Shown here piece by piece: positions 1 through 8,088 of a stretch of DNA of 64,000 nucleotides. This DNA comes from JANMZR01 sp031383555 (GTDB taxonomy: Bacteria > Bacteroidota > Bacteroidia > Cytophagales > Spirosomataceae). Within the stretch, counting starts at the first letter, position 1. Each line of letters starts with the position of its first letter. Where the stretch lies: the NCBI GenBank assembly GCA_031383555.1, contig JANMZR010000060.1, forward strand, positions 1 to 64,000, in the 5' to 3' direction. Both the position numbers and the translations under genes were made by a program. The notes beneath the pieces were generated by a model. The model ran no database searches and was not told the origin of the DNA. It saw only the letters and a program-made list of their open reading frames with translations.

Positions 1-489
1 TTTAATTATGGCCAGTCGGCCGAGCTGAAAATAGAACTTACCTCCAACCCGCCATGGCAAATAAAACTGAATACAGGAGAAGATTTTACTATAGAAAAAA
101 GCCCTTACCTGCTCACCGTCAGGCCATTAAACGACACAAAATATACCCTAAATTCAGTTAAAAATATTTGTGGATTGGGAGCAGTTTCGGGCGATGCAGT
201 AGTGAGAGTTGTTGTACTGGGCGATGAACTTGCCATTAAAGAGTCGGCCATCAATGTATTTCCCAACCCAAGTAGCGATGCCATAAATATTGAATTTCCA
301 AAAAATACAATTGATAACGCAACCATTGAATTGGTTGATATTTTAGGAAATATTGTTAAAAAACAAAAATTTGAACACAAGTTTAAAAATACCAACCAGT
401 TAAATATCAGTGAATTACCTGCTGGACTTTATCAATTAAATATTTTTTCGAACCAAAAAATCATACATAGAAAAATCATAAAAGATTAA
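1..489 (+). CDS. T9SS C-terminal sorting domain protein (3' part)
   Basis: The reading frame is open from the first base, so this is the 3' end of a longer gene whose catalytic or adhesive part lies outside the window. The last ~80 residues form a type IX secretion sorting domain (type A): a VFPNPSSDAINIEF motif, then a beta-strand region with LVDILGNIV and LPAGLYQLNIF, and a basic end (RKIIKD). Such domains carry outer-membrane-translocated proteins through the T9SS and are then removed. The visible ~80 residues before it look like the end of a beta-sandwich or Ig-like domain. The function of the mature protein cannot be told from here. The next gene starts 114 bases downstream. Confidence 0.85.
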   Translation, partial: FNYGQSAELKIELTSNPPWQIKLNTGEDFTIEKSPYLLTVRPLNDTKYTLNSVKNICGLGAVSGDAVVRVVVLGDELAIKESAINVFPNPSSDAINIEFPKNTIDNATIELVDILGNIVKKQKFEHKFKNTNQLNISELPAGLYQLNIFSNQKIIHRKIIKD

Positions 490-603
490 GTAAAAACCAT
501 CAAGCAATTCAATTTTTATCAGAAACACTAAAATTTCTGAACAGGATTTTTATTGCCTTTTTTTTAAATAAATGAAAAAAAATACCAATTAGTAAACTAA
601 AAA

Positions 604-1479
604 ATGATAATAATCACAGATAAAGTTGGCCAACTAGCCAATCGCATTTTTCAGTTTTCATTTGTAATTGCCAATGCAATTGAAAACAATTATAAAGTTT
701 TAAATCTAAATTTTGATGATTATGCAGAATACTTCGAAGCTACCTCTAACTCAAAATTTGACGAATTTCAAATAAAAACAACATTAATTTCTGACTACTC
801 CAAAACTGACAAAATTGGTATTAATGCAATAAATAAGCTTTCACACTTTTTTAAAAAAAATAATTTTACCAAAAATTTTATTTTAGAACACCTATTTTTC
901 GAAAATGAAAGATTTGATTTGAATGATGTCAGTTTACAAAAAATAGTAAAAAGTAAATTAATTTTTTTAGGCGGTGCATGGTATTTTGATTATTCTAATT
1001 TTATTAAACACGCTAATCTTATTAAAAGATTTTTTACTCCAATAAAGAAATATCAAAATAAAATTGAAGAGATATATAAGGAAATTTTTGAAGAAAATAC
1101 TTTATTAGTTGGAGTTCATATAAGAAAAGGAGATTATAAGGAATTCATGGACGGTTTGCATTATTTAGAAAATACAATCTATGCCGAACGAATGGAACAA
1201 GCTCAAAACCTGCTTTCTGAGCAAGGTAAAAAAATCAAATTTGTACTATGCTCAAACGAACCTATTGAGTTAAATGATTTTAAAAAATATAAAGTCTACC
1301 ATAACCATAACCATTTTATTGTCGATTTGTATTTACTGGCTAAGTGTAATTATATAATGGGTCCATTAAGTACATTTAGTATGTGGGCTTCATTTTATGG
1401 GAAGGTACCGCTTTGGCAAATATCAAAAGAGAAAATAGATTTAAAATTTACAGATTTTCAAATAAAAGAATATTGCTAA
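604..1479 (+). CDS. GT11-like alpha-1,2-fucosyltransferase family protein
   Basis: 291 residues, the usual length for GT11. The N-terminus has VGQLANRIFQFSF, matching the family's GQLGNQ-FQY motif. Near residue 190 is VGVHIRKGDY, the GDP-fucose-binding HxRRGDY-type motif, and towards the end GPLSTFSMWASFYG, the usual C-terminal motif. It would move fucose from GDP-fucose onto a glycan in the cytoplasm. Only 3 bases separate it from the methyltransferase that follows, so the two are probably one transcript that decorates a surface glycan or a T9SS cargo. The second Asn of the N-terminal motif is replaced, so the acceptor or sugar may differ. The family call is firm, the substrate is inferred. 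Confidence 0.75.
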   Translation: MIIITDKVGQLANRIFQFSFVIANAIENNYKVLNLNFDDYAEYFEATSNSKFDEFQIKTTLISDYSKTDKIGINAINKLSHFFKKNNFTKNFILEHLFFENERFDLNDVSLQKIVKSKLIFLGGAWYFDYSNFIKHANLIKRFFTPIKKYQNKIEEIYKEIFEENTLLVGVHIRKGDYKEFMDGLHYLENTIYAERMEQAQNLLSEQGKKIKFVLCSNEPIELNDFKKYKVYHNHNHFIVDLYLLAKCNYIMGPLSTFSMWASFYGKVPLWQISKEKIDLKFTDFQIKEYC

Positions 1480-1482
1480 AAA

Positions 1483-2286
1483 ATGTTCAAAAAACTTAAC
1501 TGGAAACCCGACCAAATGACCCTTAACTGCCTTAATTTCAGGCTACAACACACAATAAATAATAATTGGGGTGGAGGAAGCGACCACTTTATTTTTTATA
1601 AAGCAAAAGGTCTTATTGACCAATATGCAACCTTTTTTAAAAACTATCCTGAAAATTCCAAACCCCAAAACGTAATAGAATTGGGTATGTGGGACGGCGG
1701 CTCTCTAGCCTTTTGGAATGAAATTTTAAAGCCCCAAAAAATAGTTGGAATTGATTTAATTGAAAATGGAGGCAACGATTATTTTAAAAAATATTTGGAA
1801 AAAAACAACCAATCCAACAAAAATGTAATTCCTTATTGGGCTACTAATCAGGCAGATACACAACGAATAAGAGAAATAATAGCAGAAAACTTTGGTGATG
1901 AGCCAATTGACGTCGTATTTGATGATGCTTCACATATGTATGAGCCCTCGCTTGCCTCGTTCAATGCGATATTTCCTTATATGGCCGTTGGAGGAATTTA
2001 TATTATAGAAGATTGGGCTTGGGGCCATTGGAAAGATATTGAAACAGGTCTTCCCTCAGATTCAGAACCTTCTAAATTGATTTTGGAACTTGTGCAAGCA
2101 GCTGGTAATGTGGGCCTTATTGAGTCAGTTACAATATTTGAAGGTTTTGTTGTGGTAAAACGGGGTAAGGATCCTATCTTAGGTAAAAAGGAGGATTTCC
2201 ATATTCATAAATATATTTACAATAAACCAATGGCTTTTAAAAGTAAGATAAAGGCTGCTTTACGAATTTTTGATTTGTATAAATGA
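1483..2286 (+). CDS. class I SAM-dependent methyltransferase
   Basis: 267 residues. Motif I is NVIELGMWDGGSLAFW (about residues 63-78), followed by an acidic strand end IVGIDLIE and VVFDDASHMYEP, then GGIYIIEDW. This layout is that of the Methyltransf_24/CmcI-like group, which includes sugar O-methyltransferases such as rhamnosyl O-methyltransferases. It follows the GT11-like gene after 3 bases, which supports a role in O-methylating a glycan. The substrate is not shown by the sequence. It could instead be a hydroxylase-like CmcI relative, since the two groups share the fold. Confidence 0.75.
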   Translation: MFKKLNWKPDQMTLNCLNFRLQHTINNNWGGGSDHFIFYKAKGLIDQYATFFKNYPENSKPQNVIELGMWDGGSLAFWNEILKPQKIVGIDLIENGGNDYFKKYLEKNNQSNKNVIPYWATNQADTQRIREIIAENFGDEPIDVVFDDASHMYEPSLASFNAIFPYMAVGGIYIIEDWAWGHWKDIETGLPSDSEPSKLILELVQAAGNVGLIESVTIFEGFVVVKRGKDPILGKKEDFHIHKYIYNKPMAFKSKIKAALRIFDLYK

Positions 2287-2342
2287 TTTGTGTTTGTATT
2301 TTCACAATCTAATCAGCCAAGGGAACGAATTAAAATAATTAA

Positions 2343-2373
2343 TTTGTTTTTAGAGTAATTAATTTTAATTTTG
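2343..2373 (+). promoter_or_regulatory. Bacteroidota-type promoter of the TA pair
   Basis: TTTG at 2343-2346 and TAATTTTG at 2366-2373 are 19 bases apart, which fits the -33 TTTG / -7 TAnnTTTG consensus. The predicted start of transcription is near 2380. This excludes the TTG at 2371 as a translation start and supports ATG 2392. An imperfect AT-rich inverted repeat surrounds the site (about 2330-2370) and may be the autoregulatory operator. Confidence 0.55.
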
Positions 2374-2391
2374 AATATAAATAATTCAAAA

Positions 2392-2631
2392 ATGAAAATG
2401 TCAACCATAGAATTAAAAAAGCAGCTTTTTGAGAAAATTCAAAATACAACAAATAAAAATTTGCTAGAAGATGCTTGTCAATTATTTGATATTGAATCAA
2501 TTGAAGCCGAAGTATATTTGATAAATGAAGCACAAAATAATGCTATTTCAGAAGCTGAAGATCAAATAAAAACTGGAAAGTTTTTAACAAATGAAGAAGC
2601 TAATAGTCAAATTGAAAAATGGCTAAAATAA
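2392..2631 (+). CDS. antitoxin of a RelE/ParE-type TA module
   Basis: 79 residues from the ATG at 2392 (a second ATG follows two codons later). It is strongly charged and helical, with repeated acidic stretches (DACQLFDIESIEAE, SEAEDQI) and ends EKWLK. There is no clear DNA-binding motif by eye. Its identity rests on context: it overlaps the RelE/ParE toxin gene by 13 bases and has its own promoter, as is normal for type II antitoxins. It is expected to bind and neutralise the toxin and repress the operon. Family assignment beyond that is open. Confidence 0.7.
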   Translation: MKMSTIELKKQLFEKIQNTTNKNLLEDACQLFDIESIEAEVYLINEAQNNAISEAEDQIKTGKFLTNEEANSQIEKWLK

Positions 2632-2927
2632 TAATTTGGTCTGAAAAAGCTCAAAAAGATAGAGTTGAAATTTTTACTTTCTATAACACAAGAAATCAAT
2701 CTACCGATTATAGTAAAAAATTGAATAGAGTATTTAATGCGGTGATAAAATTAATTTCAAAATTTCCCAATTTAGGAAGAACAACCAATAGAGAAAATAT
2801 AAAAGTAAAAATCACAGGCAATTATTCTATATTTTATAAAAATCTCAAATCTGAATTACACATTTTAACCATTTGGGACAATAGAAGAGATCCCAACCTT
2901 TTAGAAAAACAATTACTTGAACAATAA
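2619..2927 (+). CDS. RelE/ParE family toxin
   Basis: 102 residues with the RelE/ParE layout: an N-terminal strand (KIIIWSEKAQKDRVEIF), two helices, a central PNLGR motif at about residue 50, and a final strand pair with YSIFYK and LHILTIWDNRRDP. The PNLGR and DNRRDP motifs are typical of ParE-type toxins (gyrase poisons) and also occur in RelE-type ribonucleases, so the target is uncertain. The start overlaps the antitoxin gene by 13 bases, so translation is probably coupled. The ygiD-like gene starts 2 bases after its stop. Confidence 0.85.
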   Translation: MAKIIIWSEKAQKDRVEIFTFYNTRNQSTDYSKKLNRVFNAVIKLISKFPNLGRTTNRENIKVKITGNYSIFYKNLKSELHILTIWDNRRDPNLLEKQLLEQ

Positions 2928-2929
2928 TT

Positions 2930-3805
2930 TTGAAAAGAAGGAATTTTTTAGCCCTGACTTCATGTTTCATAGCTATGAACGTATTATCAAAGCTGAAAGC
3001 ATTTTCTACTTCATTAGGAAAAACCGAGTCGAAAATGCCGCTACTTTTTATTGGGCATGGCTCACCTATAAATGGAATTGAACAAAATGAGTTTAGTCAA
3101 TCGTGGTTAAAACTGGGAAATGAACTTGAAATTCCAAAGGCAGTAATATGTATATCAGCACATTGGCTCACCAAAGGCACTTTTGTAACGGCCATGAATA
3201 TGCCCAAAACTATTCATGATTTTGGAGGCTTCCCTCGTGCACTTTTTGATGTTGAATATCCGGCAGCTGGCAATATCGAGCTAGCAAATCAAACCAAATC
3301 GCTTATTACAAAAACAAATGTGGGTTTTGATCATGACTGGGGCCTTGACCATGGCACTTGGTCGGTAGTGAAAAATATGTATCCCAAAGCCAATATTCCA
3401 GTTTTGCAACTAAGTATCGACTATTATCAACCACCACAATTTCATTATAATTTGGCTAAGGAATTGGCTGCTTTACGTAGAAAAGGTGTTTTGATAATCG
3501 GTTCTGGTAATATGGTGCACAATTTGCGAATGATAAAATTTGATGAAAATAAGCCAGATTTCGGCTTCGATTGGGCCATTGAAATGAATGAAATTTTTAA
3601 GAAAAACATACTCAACAATAATCATAAAGCTTTGATTGATTTCCCTAATTTGGGAAAAGCGACTCAATTGGCCATCCCATCCCCCGATCATTATTATCCG
3701 CTTTTGTATATTTTGGGCATGCAAGAAAAAAATGAGCAAGTAGAAATATTTAATGATAAAGCTGTAATGGGTTCAATTACAATGACTTCTGTAAAGATTG
3801 GTTGA
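2930..3805 (+). CDS. ygiD: 4,5-DOPA dioxygenase extradiol-like (YgiD/DODA) with export-like N-terminus
   Basis: 291 residues from a TTG start 2 bases after the toxin stop. Likely metal ligands of the class III extradiol (LigB/DODA) fold are in LFIGHGSP, ISAHW, GSGNMVHN and SPDHYYP. FDHDWGLDHGTWSV is the usual central motif. The enzyme would ring-open catechol-type substrates, although in bacteria the physiological substrate is unknown. Unlike E. coli YgiD it has about 30 extra N-terminal residues with MKRRNFLALTS, a twin-arginine-like signal, which suggests export. An alternative ATG (IAMNVLSK) would remove this signal. A decayed second copy of its 3' end lies at 4891-4996. Confidence 0.85.
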   Translation: MKRRNFLALTSCFIAMNVLSKLKAFSTSLGKTESKMPLLFIGHGSPINGIEQNEFSQSWLKLGNELEIPKAVICISAHWLTKGTFVTAMNMPKTIHDFGGFPRALFDVEYPAAGNIELANQTKSLITKTNVGFDHDWGLDHGTWSVVKNMYPKANIPVLQLSIDYYQPPQFHYNLAKELAALRRKGVLIIGSGNMVHNLRMIKFDENKPDFGFDWAIEMNEIFKKNILNNNHKALIDFPNLGKATQLAIPSPDHYYPLLYILGMQEKNEQVEIFNDKAVMGSITMTSVKIG

Positions 3806-3852
3806 TATTTAAAATTATATTTTTAATAAAAATTAATGTTGCGTAGAAAATA

Positions 3853-3877
3853 GAAAAAGGACAAGTTGGTCTTTTTT
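3853..3877 (+). terminator. rho-independent terminator after ygiD
   Basis: A hairpin AAAAAGGAC - AAGTTG - GTCTTTTTT of nine pairs (one G-U) ends in a T run about 50 bases after the ygiD stop. Confidence 0.55.
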
Positions 3878-3954
3878 CATTTTGAACCGCTAAGCTGGCG
3901 AAGAATTTTTTAACAGCGAAGCTATTTTTTTATAAAACTTGAAAAACAAAATAT

Positions 3955-3962
3955 TATATTTG
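3955..3962 (+). promoter_or_regulatory. -7 element (TATATTTG) of the PIG-L gene
   Basis: TATATTTG fits the Bacteroidota -7 consensus TAnnTTTG and lies 27 bases before the ATG of the next gene. A TTG at 3939-3941 is closer than the usual -33 spacing, so only the -7 element is supported. Confidence 0.45.
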
Positions 3963-3988
3963 AATAATCTCTAAACAATTCTAATATC

Positions 3989-4864
3989 ATGCGAAAAATA
4001 TTTCTGTCATTCCTAATCCTATTTTCATTTTCAATCACTGAAATAATTGCTCAGTCTGAACCAATTAGAGTAATTATGATTGGCGCTCACCCTGACGATT
4101 GTGATCAAGGCGCTGGTGGTTTGGCCATATTGATGTCACAATTAGGCCATCAAGTCAAATTTGTTTCTGTAACAAATGGCGATGCCGGCCATCAAACTAT
4201 GGGAGGAGGTGCCCTCGCAAATAGGCGATATTTGGAAGCCCAAGAAGCAGGTAAGAGATTTGGTGTTACTTATGATGTGCTCAGTAATCATGATGGAGAA
4301 CTAGTGCCAAGCTTGGATATAAGGATGCAAATTATCCGAAAAATCAGAGAATGGAATGCCGATATAGTATTGGCCCCACGGCCAAACGATTACCATCCCG
4401 ATCACAGGTACACAGGTGTATTGGTGCAAGATGCTGCTTATATGGTGGCTGTACCCAATATTGCACCAGAAACAAAACCTCTAAAAAAGAACCCTCTTTT
4501 CCTTTATTATCAAGATCGCTTTCAAAAGCCAAGTGTTTTTAGGCCAGATATTACCATTGATATCAGTTCCGTTTTTCAAAAGAAAATTTATGCCCTAGCC
4601 GCCCATGAATCGCAGTTTTTTGAATGGTTGCCTTGGATCGGTGGCTATGCTGCAGAAGTGCCAAAAGGTGAGAATGAAAGGTTGGCTTGGCTTGCAAATC
4701 AGCGAAAAAAAACAATCAATCCTGAAATTCAAAAATCATTGGAAAAGTGGTATGGTGTGGCAAAAGCAACCAATATTAAATATTTTGAGGCTTTTGAAAT
4801 ATGTGAGTACGGCAACCAACCTACTACTGAGGACATAAAAAGGTTAATGCCAATTTTGAAATAA
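3989..4864 (+). CDS. exported PIG-L family deacetylase (1)
   Basis: 291 residues with a Sec signal peptide (residues 1-21, ending IIAQ). The zinc site of the PIG-L/LmbE family is plain: AHPDDCDQGAGG near residue 34 and PNDYHPDHRYTG near residue 130. The family removes acetyl groups from N-acetylglucosamine-like sugars (PIG-L, MshB, BshB). The signal peptide argues against a cytoplasmic thiol-biosynthesis role. Two more PIG-L genes lie within 6 kb. It is alone on the plus strand and faces the 5017-11946 operon. Confidence 0.85.
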   Translation: MRKIFLSFLILFSFSITEIIAQSEPIRVIMIGAHPDDCDQGAGGLAILMSQLGHQVKFVSVTNGDAGHQTMGGGALANRRYLEAQEAGKRFGVTYDVLSNHDGELVPSLDIRMQIIRKIREWNADIVLAPRPNDYHPDHRYTGVLVQDAAYMVAVPNIAPETKPLKKNPLFLYYQDRFQKPSVFRPDITIDISSVFQKKIYALAAHESQFFEWLPWIGGYAAEVPKGENERLAWLANQRKKTINPEIQKSLEKWYGVAKATNIKYFEAFEICEYGNQPTTEDIKRLMPILK

Positions 4865-4890
4865 TTATATAACCCCTGTGGTTTTTGTAT

Positions 4891-4996
4891 TCATTTTCTC
4901 ATTATTATCCACTATTTCATGTTTTGGGCATGCAAGAAAAGAATGAATGTGGCTGTTGCTGGTTCTCATATAATAACTTCGGTACTAATTGGATGA
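4891..4996 (+). pseudogene. decayed 3' end of a second ygiD copy
   Basis: Read in one frame from 4891 this gives S-F-S-HYYPLFHVLGMQEKNE, matching SPDHYYPLLYILGMQEKNE near the end of the intact ygiD gene (about 3685-3735). After a deletion of roughly eight codons that shifts the frame, 4952-4996 reads AVAGSHIITSVLIG-stop, matching AVMGSITMTSVKIG-stop at the true C-terminus. The two copies therefore share both the active-site HYYP segment and the stop. Only this 3' scrap remains, just after the PIG-L gene and before the convergent fusion gene. Confidence 0.8.
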
Positions 4997-5016
4997 TTTT
5001 TATCATAATAATAAAA

Positions 5017-8000
5017 TTATAATTTCATTCGATCTTCCTTCAAAATTTTCTCTAAATATTTCATAAAAAAATCAACATTTTCTTCATTGAAACACATTGG
5101 TGGTTTTATTTTCAGTACATTATTATCTTGCCCATCAACACTTGTCAGAATTCCATGTTGTTTCATTCTTTCCGATAAATAGGCTGTCTGTACAGTAGCT
5201 GGCTTTTTATTTTCATCGCAAAACTCAATGCCCAGAAAAAGCCCTTGACCACGAACATCAGCGATAATTGGGAACTCATTTTGCAAGACATTGGATCGTT
5301 TTTTAAATATTTCGCCAATATTAAATGCATTCTCTTGCAAATTTTCATCTTTAATTACCTGCAAAACCTCATATCCAATAGCCGCTGAAACCGGATTGCC
5401 GCCAAAAGTATTGAAATATTCCATTCCATTTGCGAAGGATTTTGCCACCTCTGGGGTACACGCTACTGCAGCCAACGGATGCCCGTTGCCAATTGGCTTG
5501 CCCATTGTTACTATATCTGGCACAACATCATGCAATTGAAAGCCCCAAAACGTTTTTCCCACTCTGCCAAAGCCAACTTGTACTTCGTCGGCAATACAAA
5601 GTCCGCCCGCTTTTCTTGTGTATTCATAGGCCAGTTTTAGATAATTTGGAGGCAACACAATTTGGCCACCACAGCTTACAATACTTTCCGCAATAAATGC
5701 CGCTACACCTCTTCCTTTTTTCTGAATATTTTTGATGGCTTCTTTAATATGTTCGGCATATTGCTCACCAGTATTATCACCTCGATAAATACCTCTAAAT
5801 GAATCAGGTAAAGGTACAATATGGGTATTTTCTGGTTGGCCATTCCCCCCTTTTCCATTAAATTTATACGAACTTATATCAATACAAGCCTGTGTATTGC
5901 CATGATAGCCAACCTCCAATGCAATTATATCCTTTTGATTTGTGAATGATTTGGCCATACGCAAAGCCAATTCGTTGGCTTCAGATCCAGAATTAACCAA
6001 ATATATAACAGAGAGTTCTTGGGGTAATGTTTCAGATAATGCTTTAGCGAATTTTGTTATATTTTCATGCAAATAACGTGTATTTGTATTGAGTACAGCC
6101 ATTTGTTTTTGGCCCGCTTCAACTACTCTTGGGTGTTCGTGGCCTACATGTGCAACGTTGTTTACGGTATCCAAATAGCGCCTTCCTGTTTTATCAATCA
6201 AATATTGCAATTCCCCACGCACCATATTTATTGGATCGCTATAGGATAAACTCAGGTTTTTGCCAAGGTGCTTTTTTCGTGTTTCTAAAATAGAATTAGG
6301 CGCTAAATTCGTATTTAAAGCATCATTTTTGAAAAGTAAATTGGGATCTGGACAAACTGCTTCCCAAATTGGCAATAACCTCGGCGAACCAACACCTGGA
6401 AACCCTGTTGATAATTCCAATAAATCGAGCATCAATTGAAAATGTAAATGTGGAGGCCAACCACCATTTTCATAAATATGTCCCAAACTTCCAATTTTCT
6501 CTCCTTTTTTTATGGTTTTTCCTATAAATAGGTGTTCGAGACTTTCGGTACTCAAATGGCCATACAAAGAGTAAAAATATTGATTTACGCCAAAATTATG
6601 TTTTAAAATAATTACAGGACCATAGTCTTTATTGGCTGTATTGTTGGCAAAAGCAAATACCTCTCCTTCATAAAAAGCATGAACAGCTGTACCTTCTTTT
6701 TGCCAAAAGTCGACGCCCAGGTGATAAGAACGGTATTCAATTCCATTATTCCCTTCAATTTCAAAAGCCTTTGTTGAATAAAACGGGCGGGCTTCTAAAT
6801 AACCACCGGCAGGCAATTTATCATTATTTTCCGCTTGAAATTGGATTACTTTTTGGTAAATTTTTACATCATTTGTATAGTTTTCAAAATTGCCTAAAAA
6901 TTGGCTTCCAATACTTAAATCTAAAGGTAAAATTGCCGTAAAGACTAAACTTGGTAATAGCTCATACACTGAAAAGGTTTCTTTTTTTGCCCAATCCATA
7001 AAACTATTTCTATTGTGCAAAATTTCCAATCCACAGGCATTTCTAAAAGCATAAGTGGCTAATTTTTCAGGAATATTTTTCCATTTTGTTAACAGATCCC
7101 AAGCTGGCTTTTCACTAATGAATAAATAAGTATTTTCTGGTTCTTTTTCTTTATTGATAGCCGATTTTGTAACACTCAAAATTAGTCGCATCGCCACTAA
7201 AGTATATAGCAATTCCAGCTCTTCTTCTAAAAGTGGAAATTGTTTATGATACCCCGTAACTATTGGTAAAGCTGCAGCAAGCGGATCTGGCAAATTCATC
7301 ACCGCATAACAAATGGCCACTGCCAAATCGTTGATGGATTGTGAATAAACAGCATCGCCAAAATCAATGATGGTTATTACTTGAGTTTCACCTAAATCGT
7401 TGTTAACCAATATATTATTTTCATTGGCATCATTATGAATTACTGATTTTCTTAATTGAGTATATTTTATTTTAAAGCTTTCAAACTTTTCGGTAAAATA
7501 ATGTATTATATCATTTTCGGTTTTCGAAAACAAATATTTATACTCATAGATCCATTTGGCATTGGCGATATCCCAATCAAATTTTCGAGAAGCAAATGGG
7601 TGATTAAAGTCTTGCAATAATTGTGTGGTTTGGCCACAAATTTCACCCAAACTAGTAAATAAATTGGTTTTTTTTGGGTTTACATTGTCCCAAAGCCTTC
7701 CTTCAATCCATTCCAAAAGTCTTACTTTTCGTTTATTGTTATTGGCATCAATATGAATCGCAAAATATTCGTTGTCAATAGTTTGTATAATTTTTGGAAA
7801 AGGGATATCTGACTTTTTTTCCTGAAGATGTATTAATAATTTTTCTTGAAAATCAATATAATCATCCAATTGGTTGGTTCTGCCAATTTTTAATATATAT
7901 TTCTTAGCCTCTGGAGTGCTTATTTTAAAGTTAAAATCAATTTCACCTGGCAATATTGATACATTACTCTTTATCCCAAAATATTGTTTGGCAATAATAG

Positions 8001-8049
8001 CCGCTTCTTCTTTAGTTATTTGGTCTATTTCGTATTTGCTAGGCGTCAT
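5017..8049 (-). CDS. tri-domain protein: APH-type kinase, M23 peptidase and class III aminotransferase
   Basis: A single uninterrupted frame of 1010 residues. Residues ~1-330 are an aminoglycoside-phosphotransferase/choline-kinase fold: HNDANENNILV at 205 and IIDFGDAV near 227 are the catalytic and magnesium motifs. Residues ~380-570 hold a LytM/M23 zinc fold with HLGVD (His443, Asp447), YGHLS and HLHFQ (His534, His536). Residues ~590-1010 are a class III PLP aminotransferase with the cofactor lysine in MGKPIGNGHP (Lys851), close to ethanolamine-phosphate phospho-lyases and AGXT2-like enzymes. Such a protein could phosphorylate an amino alcohol and then process it. The M23 role is unclear, and it may be non-catalytic. 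No signal peptide is seen. It ends the minus-strand cluster. Confidence 0.85.
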   Translation of the reverse strand: MTPSKYEIDQITKEEAAIIAKQYFGIKSNVSILPGEIDFNFKISTPEAKKYILKIGRTNQLDDYIDFQEKLLIHLQEKKSDIPFPKIIQTIDNEYFAIHIDANNNKRKVRLLEWIEGRLWDNVNPKKTNLFTSLGEICGQTTQLLQDFNHPFASRKFDWDIANAKWIYEYKYLFSKTENDIIHYFTEKFESFKIKYTQLRKSVIHNDANENNILVNNDLGETQVITIIDFGDAVYSQSINDLAVAICYAVMNLPDPLAAALPIVTGYHKQFPLLEEELELLYTLVAMRLILSVTKSAINKEKEPENTYLFISEKPAWDLLTKWKNIPEKLATYAFRNACGLEILHNRNSFMDWAKKETFSVYELLPSLVFTAILPLDLSIGSQFLGNFENYTNDVKIYQKVIQFQAENNDKLPAGGYLEARPFYSTKAFEIEGNNGIEYRSYHLGVDFWQKEGTAVHAFYEGEVFAFANNTANKDYGPVIILKHNFGVNQYFYSLYGHLSTESLEHLFIGKTIKKGEKIGSLGHIYENGGWPPHLHFQLMLDLLELSTGFPGVGSPRLLPIWEAVCPDPNLLFKNDALNTNLAPNSILETRKKHLGKNLSLSYSDPINMVRGELQYLIDKTGRRYLDTVNNVAHVGHEHPRVVEAGQKQMAVLNTNTRYLHENITKFAKALSETLPQELSVIYLVNSGSEANELALRMAKSFTNQKDIIALEVGYHGNTQACIDISSYKFNGKGGNGQPENTHIVPLPDSFRGIYRGDNTGEQYAEHIKEAIKNIQKKGRGVAAFIAESIVSCGGQIVLPPNYLKLAYEYTRKAGGLCIADEVQVGFGRVGKTFWGFQLHDVVPDIVTMGKPIGNGHPLAAVACTPEVAKSFANGMEYFNTFGGNPVSAAIGYEVLQVIKDENLQENAFNIGEIFKKRSNVLQNEFPIIADVRGQGLFLGIEFCDENKKPATVQTAYLSERMKQHGILTSVDGQDNNVLKIKPPMCFNEENVDFFMKYLEKILKEDRMKL

Positions 8050-8088
8050 GTTAAAGTGTTTTCCTATATTGGCTTTGCCAGCTTATTT

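Noticed and set aside
3888..3935. Repeat-like text (CCGCTAAGCTGGCGAAG ... AGCGAAGC) upstream of the first PIG-L gene
   Set aside because: It resembles degenerate repeats seen in Bacteroidota spacers, but one short imperfect instance is not enough to call an element.
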